Made by a program: the position numbers and the translations under genes. The notes beneath the pieces were generated by a model. The model was not told the origin of the DNA and ran no database searches. It saw only the letters and a program-made list of their open reading frames with translations. From Pratylenchus scribneri (taxonomy: Eukaryota; Nematoda; Chromadorea; Rhabditida; Pratylenchidae), in assembly GCA_030063045.1 (NCBI GenBank), contig JAQSEB010000114.1, forward strand, positions 3,410,001 through 3,474,000: 64,000 nucleotides of DNA. Reading direction: 5' to 3'. This document shows positions 54,223 through 64,000 of the stretch, one piece after another (positions within the stretch are counted from its first letter, which is position 1; each line of letters starts with the position of its first letter).

Positions 54223-57200
54223 TTAAATTCTGACCGGCCTTCTCTGCTGTTGTTGTTGCCTTCTTCTCAACAAAAGTAGGTCCACTTTTTCCGTGGCCAA
54301 AAGAGGAAGTGCCAAATCTGAAAATATACCCAATTCAAAAAAAAAATAATAATAAAAATGACCGCAAGTGAGGAATTGAATTGAACGGCCGTTGATCTGC
54401 AGAATTCGATCGCCTGGCCTAATTCGTCCGCTCATCTCCGCTGGCCCATCTCGAATCACCGATCGAATGTAAATGCCCGGTTGTGCCGATTGTTGTTCAC
54501 TCTCATTTACTTTTTCCTCCACTTCTCCTCCATCACAAACGGAAAAGCCAAAACTTTTTGTGAGAGGGCATCGACTTAATTGAACGCTGAACACTTCGCT
54601 GAGCTCATCGAATTTGTCCTCATCATTGCCACCATCTTCTACTGTACCATTTTCGATGGGCGATGTGATGAATGGAATTGAAGAAGTGCTGGCAGAGGAG
54701 GAGGGGGCAAATGTTGAAGAAATTGAAGGGAATGGAATTGGCGCAGATGGAGCCCTGGGGGATGGCATCGGAGGTGGCAATTCGGCACTGTTTGATTGAT
54801 GCGGTAATCCACCATTCTTTTTCATTGTTGTTGATTGTATTTCGGCATTTTGTGCCAATTCTGATTGATGCTTTTTGGCAACTTGATTTGGCGACATTGG
54901 CGGCCTTTTCATTAAAGATGGACGATTTTGAGGGGAATTTGTGGAGGAAGCAGGAATGAAACGTTTGGAAAGGACACCGGAATCGGAAGAAGGCAACAAT
55001 CTGGGTTAAAATAATTAGGTAAATGAATGTTTTTTGCCAATTATTTACCTGTTTCTTCCTCCCATTGTTGGCCCCCCATAATTTGAGGCTTGCCCCGTCA
55101 AAATGCATTCTTCCAATTTTTTCAACATTTCCTCCTCCCCAACTGTCTCCAATGCCTCCAAAATTTGCATCCATTCCTCCTTTTCGGCCACCTTGGTGTC
55201 ATTCGTCGATGCCCCGGTGGATGATGATTGTGGCGAATTTGAGGAACAAGATGCGCCACTGCTGCTGCCCAATTGGCAACCACAACATTTGCCGTCCTTC
55301 TCATCATTTTGATGATTATTTTGATGGCCATTCCCTCCTCCTCCTTGACTTTCTGTTGCCGCCGCCGAACTCATTCCAGAATCCCATCCTCCACTGTACG
55401 GATCCGATGAGCCACCGGAAATTAAATCTGCTAAAGGGCATAATACTATCTCATTAATTATAATTCACCTTGTTGGAAATTATTTGAAATTGAAGGCCGA
55501 AATTGGACGGATCTCAAAGTGCCATTTTGCCTAATATTTTGTTGGTTTCCATCCGCCGAGGGCGGTGAATCCTCCAATGAATCCATGGCACTGTCCAAAC
55601 TTTTCATTGGAGTGCCAACAATTTTATTGGCCATTTCTTCTGGCCCAATTGCATTTGCCGATGAAGGATTATTTTCATCCGAACAAATTCCCATTGGGAG
55701 GCCATTCGATGAAGATGAATTTGGCCAATCTGCAAATGAATGTGACCCTCAAAAAAATTCCCAAATGGAGTAAATTTCTCACGGAAATGGCCTTCGTCAA
55801 TTCTTCGACCATTTTGAATAATTTTACGGCATAATTTTATTGAAACTGGATCCGGACATTGTTGAAGCATAATTGTCACTTGGCCAACTTTCTTCCCCTC
55901 CAAACTTTCTCCATTCACTGCCAAAATTCGATCGCCAACATGCAAAGCACCGGTCCTATTAAAAGAGGGAAATTATTCGAAATAAATTCGGCAAAAAAAC
56001 CGTTCAGCCAATCCCCCAGGGGTCAATTGGGAAATGACAATTGGGTCCAAAATGCCACCGGCCGATGCAATTGTTATGCCCAATGGCCTCCCTTTCCTCG
56101 CCAATTCAATTGAATAAATCACAGAGGATTGGGCGGCGGCAGAATCCATTAAATCCTTCAAAAAATGGTAAAAAGAAAGGAGGAAATTGGCCAAACTTGT
56201 TCTTGGCCTCCTCCTTTGGCAATGCACAATTTCACAATTTGTGCCGACCTTTGGAGAAGGCGCATTGCCTCCTCAACGGTGCAGGCATCCAATGGGATAT
56301 CATCGATGGAATGGACACGGTCACCGACTTGGATTGAACCACATCTAAGCCGAATATTAGCACATTTTATTGGAGAAATGGCCAACCAACCGATGGGCCA
56401 CACTTCCCGTCCGAATGTGCGAAATAATCAGTGGTTTTCCCTTTTGTTGGATTCCATTTCCATTTTTTCGTTCACTTCGGCAAACAATTCCAAGGCAATT
56501 GCCCCTTTTGGCCAGCCGAACGATGAAAAGACTGCCAGGGCCAGGGGGCAAAACAGGCTAAAATGATTGGAATTGAAATGGATTGGGGGGACATTTTTTG
56601 CCTCAATCAAATTGAATTCAACAAGAAGTGTGACGGATCGGGTGCCCGAAAGGGAAATGGCACGCAACAAATGGGTGGCCTCCTCCAATGTGCCTTCGGC
56701 CGTTTGCCAATCATTTATGCAAAGAATTCGGTCGCCAACTTGCAAAACACCGCATCTTCAAAAATACAATATTTTCAAGTTATTGCCATTTTGGTCAACT
56801 TGTCCGCCGGCGATCCCCTCTCAATTTGTGCGACCACCAATGATTGGCCAACAATTGTTGCCCCATCCCCATCATCTTCTCCTCCTTTCTGCTTTCCCAA
56901 TAAAATCCCAAAATTTGGCCAATTTTGGGCCGCCTCCTGCGCCAATCCCAATTCCATATTCTCCACGTGACTGACCGAGCCAAGGAGGCCAGGGCCGGTG
57001 GAAAGGCGAGCCGAAATTGAGCCTATGATTGGGAAATGGTCAATTAGTAAGTAAACGGGGAGGAGGGGAATATGTTGTCCCTTTGCCCTCTATTTTTGAT
57101 GGGCCAAATGTGCATTTCCGCCATTCATTCCAGATGGCCTATTCCCACCAATTAGTATATTCATTCCACCCAAATATTTTAATATAACTCACTGACTGTG

Positions 57201-60200
57201 CCGATGCCAAGAAGGCCGGTATAATGGAAACAAAGATGGAACATTTTGAGAGGGGATTATTATTATATTGCCGGGGAATTAGTTGGTTTTGCTTTTGAAG
57301 GGAAACTGCAATTGGCCAAAAGGAAGGGGAAAAATAAGCGATTATGGCGGAGGAGATTGATTGACCAATGGGTGGGGGGGGGGGGGGGGGGGGGGGACAA
57401 AGGGAAAGAAGGGGAAATGGCCATTTTGAAAGGGATGACCCCTCGGGGGTGAGGAAAGAACAGCTGGGAAGGAGGAATTGGAGGAATGTTTGAGGATTCC
57501 CAACAAATTGAATGAATGGAAATTTGACACCTTTTTTGATGATAAATGAACATATTCAACACATTTTCCCATTCATTTATTCCCAAAATATTGGCGCAAT
57601 TCAATTGAGTCATTTTCCGGCCGGAATGTCCATTTGGACTATTCTTCCTTCATTTCTCGACGACCCACCCAAATCATCAATCAAATCGTCCAAATGCAAC
57701 AGACCAGCTGGAAGAAGGAAATTGACAAGAAGAAGGGGATATTTGGGGGGCCAAATGGAAGGAATAGGAAAATGACCGGCGGAAAGAAAGGATTTGGAAG
57801 AATTGAATGAATGGATTAGGGTTTGGGGGGATTATACCCTCATTTTGGATTCCCCTTTTTAATCCCCTTTTGGTTTCACCTCCTTTTCGTCCCGGCGATG
57901 CGGATCGATGTTTTGGCCAAATTTCGGAATATTTTTGCTTTGCTATTCCTCCATTCTTTCCATCCTCCTTTTGCTCCATTTGCCCATTTTCATCGAAGGC
58001 GGATCCGGCCCTTGGCCTTATGCCACCTCGTTGTTGTTGCCTTTGAAGGATCAATCTGTGCCACAATTCAACATTTCCCATTCATTCTACTTTTCCCACC
58101 TTTCTCGATTTGCCCTCCTCAATGGGTCTTCTTCATGCCCTTTCCTGCCTTCTCCCTTTGTCGGCACCAATTCCAGCCGCAATGTGCCGTTTTGGCTTCT
58201 CAATAATTGATACACTTCCGCCAATCCCCCAACCAATTCCAGACTAATTCCGTCAATTGCCAACAATTCGTCACCGGGCTGAATTGCACCGCAGCTGAAA
58301 TTAATTTTTGGAGAAAACAAAACAAATCAAAGGCGAAATCAAATTGGAAGGTTGGATGTGGGGATGGTCAAGCCCCTCAAAAGCAATCAACTTTTATGCG
58401 CTCCAATGCCCTCCCCACCAATTTGGGAGCACCCAAATTCGACCTTGGCATCGGGAAAAGGCGGAAAACATTGGATGGGGACCAACAAAATTGGCGTGGG
58501 AACAAATCCAAAAAGCCGTCAAATTTGAATTTGAACGAACCGATCGGCCATTGATGCGGCGACCAATCCACGAACAATTATCGCCCTCCTTTTTGGTCCT
58601 CCATTGGTTGGCCGAATTTGGCGAATGGCCAATTCAATACCAAAATCAATGCCTGCCACTTTTTCGATTTCCAACAAAAGTGGGCCAGGCAATCGTCGAA
58701 ATGAACCCAAATTGGCGACATCATATTCAATGGTCAAAAGGAGGCGGGAAGAAAATGATGAAGAACGAATTAAATTGAGGGCATTGGCCAAGGTAGAATC
58801 AACAAGGGAAACCTTCAAATGAATAGAATTGTACAAGCTTTATAAACATTTCCTGAATGGAGAATCTTTCTCAAACAGAGAACCTTTCCAAAATGAGTAA
58901 ACTTATTAATAGCAAAAAATATTTGGCAACTTCTAAATTATGTCATTCATCATCTAATATAAAATTGATAGTTCTCAAAAATAAAACTAAGATTTTATAA
59001 GTTTTAATTCATTTATATTTTCTACCAGAATCATAAGATAAAATAAAAACAAAAAAAGGCAGAATTAGTTAAATGAAACACAAACAGGCGGAATTATTCT
59101 AAGCGGAAACACAAAACAGGCGGAATTATTCTAAGCGAAAACACAAAACAGGCGGAATTATTCTAAGCGAAAACACAAAACAGGCGGAATTATTCTAAGC
59201 GAAAACACAAAACAGGCGGAATTATTCTAAGCGAAAACACAAAACAGGCGGAATTATTCTAAGCGAAAACACAAAACAGGCGGAATTATTCTAAGCGAAA
59301 ACACAAAACAGGCGGAATTATTCTAAGCGAAAACACAAAACAGGCGGAATTATTCTAAGCAAACAGGCGGAATTATTCTAACTAAGCGAAAATACAGAAC
59401 AGGCGGAATTATTCTAAGCAAACAGGCGGAATTATTCTAACTAAGCGAAAACACAGAACAGGCGGAATTATTCTAAGCAAACAGGCGAAATTATTCTAAC
59501 TAAGCGAAAACACAGAACAGGCGGAATTATTCTAAGCAAACAGGCGGAATTATTCTAACTAAGCGAAAACACAGAACAGGCGGAATTATTCTAAGCAAAC
59601 AGGCGAAATTATTCTAACTAAGCGAAAACACAGAACAGGCGGAATTATTCTAAGTGAAAACACAAACATATTGTAAAGAGAAATCAGAACATTTTCCAAT
59701 AATTTGCTTGACTTTATAAATTTTTATTAATTGAAAAAAAATTGATCGAAAAATATGTAAATATTTTAACGATTGAGGGCCTAGACCTAGATGACAGGTA
59801 TGTGCTAATTTTTAGAGCGAATGACCTGTAAAGATGTACTGTAAATTACAAAAATTTCTCCCTTTTGTGCCCCATTTGGGAAAGATGCTCATCCACCAAA
59901 TGAATAGGTATACCGTTTCACAAGTGAATTGATGCATAAAGGTAAAAAGGAGTAGCTCAAAGGCATATCCCAAAATATAATTTTGACTCACCCCATTCAC
60001 TGCCACCACTCGATCGCCCAATCGCAGTCTTCCTTCCCTGTGTGCCGCTCCACCCACGCGGATGGCCGTCACCGTCAATGGCCGACTCTTTTGCGCATCT
60101 GGCCCATAGGCCCCTCCCCTTAAGGTCATCCCGAACATTGTTGAACCTTCGCCCTCTTCTTCCTCCTCCTTCAGCTCAATTTCCGTTGTTTTTTGTTCAA

Positions 60201-61165
60201 TTCCCCGTCCGTTTGCTTGTGCCCCCATTTCTGGCCCATTCAAATTGTAGCCCAACTCCAATTCCACAAAATCTTCGCCCGAATTCCTCAACAGGGAAAG
60301 CACTTGTGAATGGGTCAATTCGGAATTGACTCGAACGCCATTGACAGCCAAGAGCCGATCGCCAACCTTTTTTGCAAATTAATGATCAATTGAGGGGAAA
60401 TTGATCACCTGAATTTGATCGCATCTTTGGGCAATGAATCCCGGGCGAAGATACGAAATTGTGGGTGCCATTGATTTATCACTGCCACCTGCAAATAATC
60501 CAATTCCTCATTTTGAGAGTCCAAATCCCTGGCCAACCCGCAATTCCCAGTCCCAATTGTTGTCCTGGTTTTTTGGCCAATTTCACTTGAATTCTTCCCA
60601 ATAATTCCGGCATTTGATGGCATTTTTTGGAGGAAGTGGAGGCAATTGTGCCACATGTGCAACATTCAATTTTGGTTAGCACAAATCCATCATTTTGATG
60701 AACTGAAATTGAATTGTGAATTTTGATGAATTAATTTGTATAATCCCTTCCCATTTTTGGCAATTTTAATTTTTATTTACATTTTTTTGGTCCATCCATT
60801 ATTTCCTCCTCCAATTTCCTTCTTCTCCTTTTCCTCATTTTGCCCACTCCAAGTACATTCACCCGCCCAACAAATGTTCCATCCGCCTCCCCAAAATCAT
60901 TATTAAAATTGGATGGAAAATCCAAGAATCGATAATATTCGGCCGGAGTGCGCAATGGAATGCCAAAATAGTGGAATCGATCATTTGGGTTTGGCCCAAT
61001 TTGGTCGGCCAAATTTGTGGCATTTTCCAAAGGGGATGAAGGTGATTCTGTGACCGTATCCGGAATTCTTTTCCTTTTTTTGCGCCTCCTCAATGCCCAA
61101 CAACCGAATGCACCGCCACTGCCTTTTCCCTTTGAAGTGGACGGTGCCAAAGGGGAATTTGGCAT
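54223..61165 (-). CDS. GRIP-like scaffold with seven PDZ domains
   Basis: Cytoplasmic scaffold related to glutamate-receptor-interacting protein, which clusters and traffics membrane receptors. From ATG at 61165 (MPNSPLAPSTSKGKGSGGAF), PDZ1 has IQVKLAKKPGQQLGLGIAGW and TISYLRPGFIAQRCDQIQVG. PDZ2 has FGMTLRGGAYGPDAQKSRPL; PDZ3 LLLEIEKVAGIDFGIELAI and CGAIQPGDELLAIDGISLEL; PDZ4 CGVLQVGDRILCINDWQT; PDZ5 PLIISHIRTGSVAHRCGSIQ; PDZ6 RPLGITIASAGGILDPIVIS; PDZ7 KSFGFSVCDGG and RIRPGDRILQINGRSI. Order and spacing, including PDZ6 and an atypical PDZ7, match GRIP1/2. PDZ2 is split by a 1.18-kb intron (58813-59991) that contains a satellite array. Linkers are Ser/Pro/Gln-rich. The exon model between PDZ3 and PDZ4 (57000-58150) is uncertain, and a 23-G run lies there. 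Confidence 0.88.
57374..57396 (+). repeat. Poly(G) run of 23 in the GRIP-like gene
   Basis: Uninterrupted G homopolymer in the region between PDZ4 and PDZ3, most likely intronic. Confidence 0.9.
59057..59667 (+). repeat. Satellite array C in a GRIP intron, about 20 copies
   Basis: Same family and orientation as array A. The left half is uniform 32-bp units ending ACACAAAAC. The right half alternates a 36-bp variant (ATTCTAACTAAGCGAAAACA then CAGAAC) with the 23-bp unit, making a dimer of about 59 bp repeated four to five times. The left edge carries the same diverged unit, AGGCAGAATTAG...ATGAAACA, seen at the start of array A. The array lies inside the intron that splits PDZ2. Confidence 0.95.
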
Positions 61166-64000
61166 TATTTTGTGGAGAAATGAAGCATTCTGCTGGAATT
61201 ATGGCCAATATATTTATTTGAGAAAAGGGAAATGAGGGCAATGGACGGTCAAAAAAGGAGGGAGGGGATATTCACCCAAATTGCGCGATTCCATTTCCTC
61301 CAAATTTTTATTCAATTTCATTTCCTCTTCTTTCGAAGGAGGCGGATTAATTAAATGGAAGGGAGGGGGGGGGGGGGGGGGGGGGGGGAATGGATCGGCG
61401 GAAAATGAATAAAAATGGCGAAAAAGAATGGAGAAAATCCACAAAACATTCCACCATCCATTTTTCCAATTCTTCGATTCAAATCGAGATTGGAAGAAAA
61501 TGGGAAGAGGACAAATTTAATGGAAGTGGGAAATTGAGGGACGGGGGAGCATTTTTTGTTTATTGGCCGAGAATGGCAATGCAAAATGGAAATGGAAGGG
61601 CGGAGGGGACAAATCATCGACGGAGGCAAATGGCAGTCACATAAATCCCCCCTTTGAAGGCGAATCGGGAATGCCCTTTTCCTCTGTTGCTTTTGCCCTT
61701 TTGGCCCATTTACTTAAAGTCAGTCTCGATGGGTGCAAAGGACATAATCAAAGCCATTCAATTCATCCATTCAATCCCTTTGAATGGATCAAACAAACCA
61801 CCTGATCCATCCCCCCCCCCCCCCCCACCCAAAACATTGATTTCATTTCGATTTGCGTTGTTTTCCCCTTTTGCTGCTTTTCCTTTGAATGGAAAGTGAC
61901 AAATTAATTGCCTTTGAATTCATCGAAGGGTGAGGAAAATTTAATTCTTTTGGCCCATCTTCAATTTGAGTCGATTTTATTCCAAAAACATTTCGATTAT
62001 TCCATTTTAATTTTTGATAAGCGGAAATTGTTGGGACCAAATTCCAGGGAGTGGTGCCCACTTTTTTTTTTGGCAATTTTTAATAGAAAAAGGGAGGAAA
62101 ACAACAATGTTTTGTGAATGAACAAACAAACAAATCAGAATGGAATTGAATGAGGAGGATTGGGCCAAAATGATGTTTGGGCAAAGGATTTTAATGGAAG
62201 AGCAAAGATTAGTCACTTTTGGCTTTGGGTGGAATGGACAAAGAAGAAGACAATATTGTGAAGGCAAAAGCAAATGAAACAAACCACCCTCCCCTCATGC
62301 AAATTGGATAGTCCAACCAGCCGGCCGCCTTTCTCCCTTCGATGTTTGCGTTCCTTTGGGCGTGTGGGATGGACATTGGGGTGAAGGGGGAAATGCGCAA
62401 AAATGCGGAGGAAAAAGTTGGAAATATGTGGGGAAAAGGAAGAATTTTATTCGGAAAAAAGGCAAATGCAAAACCAAATTTGATCCTTGCCCTCAATGCC
62501 CTCTGCCTGGATTGGGGGACGAATTTTATGGGATTCGGAGGGGGGGGGGGGGGGGGATGGCCTTTTTATGCTTTTTGATGGTTGGGGGAAGGCCAACCAA
62601 CCAACCAAATATTTGGATGAATTCTTCTTTGGGGGAAGAAAGGTGTGAATGAAAGAAATAAAAGGGAATGAAAGGAAAAGCCAAATTGAGGTCAACTCAA
62701 AATGAATGAAAGGAACGGGTCAAAGCCGATTCATTTGTGGAGGAGGAGTTGGCCATTCCACCAACCCATTCGAACCATTTGCCAAAATTTCCATCCATCA
62801 AAAAGGAGGGGAAAGAAAGGAAGGAAACTTTTTGGGAGGCAAAATGACCAAAGACAATTGAAGGGAAAATGGGCCAAATTGATGGGCGAATTGGAGAAGG
62901 GGAAAGGAATTTTAGGATCTGGGGAAGAAAGTCCAAGTCAAGTGGGGGAGAAGCCCTTCGAGAGGACACAAAATTGCGCAAAATGAGGGAATTGTGGGGG
63001 CACTTAAATGAAGTAATCAGCAAAAGTAAAAAAGCATTTTGGGAATTGGCCAACAAAACAATGGGCCAAAATGGTTTTGAGGGTTTTGTGAGGGGAAAAT
63101 GGGCCAATTTGGTGGTGGAATCATTGGAAAATGGTTCAACAAAAAGTGGAGGATTTGAAGAAAATCTGCAGGAAGGAATAAATGGGAGTGGGAGGACTTT
63201 ACATTAGTGGAGGATTGGATTGGCAATGTGGAATAGAAAGTGGCGGGGGAAGAGGGGATGGATGGATGACCGCCGAAGGCAACAAATTGGCCATTTTAAA
63301 GAGGGCAAAAGTGGATGAATGGGCCAATGAAAGGAAAGGAAGGATCGCGTGCTTTGGATTGAATGGGAAATTGAGCAAAGGAAAATGGCAGATTTTTTGG
63401 TGGCCAAAATGTTTAAAAGGGATTTAAAAGAAAGAAAAGAGAATTGCGCAAATCATTTTGGGAGGGGACCAAAATTATTATATGAAGGCTTTTTGATGGC
63501 AGAGGAGGGGGGACGGCCTTTTGGTTTGGATTTGAATGAGGATGGCTAATCCTCAATCCCCCCCTCCTTTCCTCCCTTTTTGCTGCCAGCCGCCATCCAA
63601 AAGAAGGAAACAAATTGGATTTGGGAAATGGGCGCCCCTCTTCTTTTGGTCAATTCCTCTCTCTAAATGTTAGCCACCCCTCCCCTCCCCCCCCCCCCCC
63701 CCCCCCCCCGCATCGACTTCTGCGGTCAGCGGTCATTTTACTGGCTGATGGCCATCTCCCATTTGGATTGGCCCCCGCAGGGAAGAATGGTTGCTGGGAA
63801 AGTGATTAATTGGATTTGAAGGAGGATTTATTAGTGAAGGATAACCCCTCAGGCTGCTGCTGATTGGGGTCCTTTTCCAAGGAGGGGGGATTTGCATATA
63901 TTTACAAGGGATAGAAGAGGCACATTGGAAACAATGTTGGAGGGGAAGGGGAAGGGGATGACCATCTTGCAATATGGCAATTTGGAGAAGGACAATGGAT
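61166..64000. other. Upstream region of the GRIP-like gene, no gene supported
   Basis: About 2.8 kb with overlapping open stretches on both strands but no domain or intron chain that can be defended. It contains G or C runs at 61365-61388 (24 G), 61811-61826 (16 C), 62540-62556 (17 G) and 63687-63709 (23 C), and many GGCCAAATTT-type words. It probably holds the promoter and perhaps 5' UTR exons of the GRIP-like gene. Confidence 0.5.

Noticed and set aside
62697..63107. Minus-strand 136-codon frame upstream of the GRIP-like gene
   Set aside because: No domain, biased composition, and equally long frames occur on the opposite strand.

Overview
The window reads as nuclear DNA of a nematode. It is AT-rich, most introns are about 40-60 nt with T-rich TTTCAG acceptors, and the genes are typical of nematodes: eL8/rpl-7A, a Sec24, a CCR4 deadenylase, a WH2/beta-thymosin protein, a receptor guanylyl cyclase, a SWIP-10-like metallo-beta-lactamase and a seven-PDZ GRIP-like scaffold. 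A tylenchine (clade IV) worm is possible, but that is a weak inference and the species cannot be named from this sequence.

Left part (1-14.2 kb): a roughly 2.9 kb satellite array (1121-4057) is followed by two DNA transposons whose inverted ends are built from short tandem sub-repeats. One (4736-5855) is non-coding with an 8-bp target duplication. The other (7999-9699) has a 9-bp target duplication and carries the two ends of a Mutator-type transposase (zinc-finger N-terminus, SWIM C-terminus) without a visible DDE core. A tRNA-like relic, a small signal-peptide/TM protein gene (10012-10513) and a complete ccr-4 gene (11314-13753, minus) follow.

Middle (14.2-28.7 kb): a 10.7 kb BEL/Pao retroelement (14833-25523) has two 708-bp LTRs that look identical and a 5-bp target duplication. 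Gag, pol and an envelope-like region are in one frame, and there is a separate 138-codon ORF before the 3' LTR. It has inserted into a host gene (14210-26083, minus) made of tandemly duplicated, phase-matched exons. A divergent TATA-containing promoter separates that gene from a small gene at 26374-26712. A Helitron-like element (26981-28023) and a hAT-like MITE (28037-28686) follow.

Gene-dense part (29-61 kb): rpl-7A and a Sec24 lacking its usual N-terminus sit head to tail at operon-like spacing. A membrane protein with two VWA domains (33276-38209, plus) hosts an ENTPDase gene (34995-37192, minus) in one intron. A calpain-15/SOL-type calpain (38328-42961, minus) hosts a small plus-strand gene (39296-40303) in one of its introns. 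Next come the WH2 protein (44133-44596), the receptor guanylyl cyclase (45240-50388, minus), a second satellite array (50885-51431), the metallo-beta-lactamase protein (51752-53843, minus) and the GRIP-like gene (54223-61165, minus), with a third satellite array inside one of its introns. The last 2.8 kb has no supported gene and is notable for long poly-G/poly-C runs.

Exon boundaries were read by eye. Outer coordinates of the multi-exon genes are start-codon to stop-codon spans that include introns.
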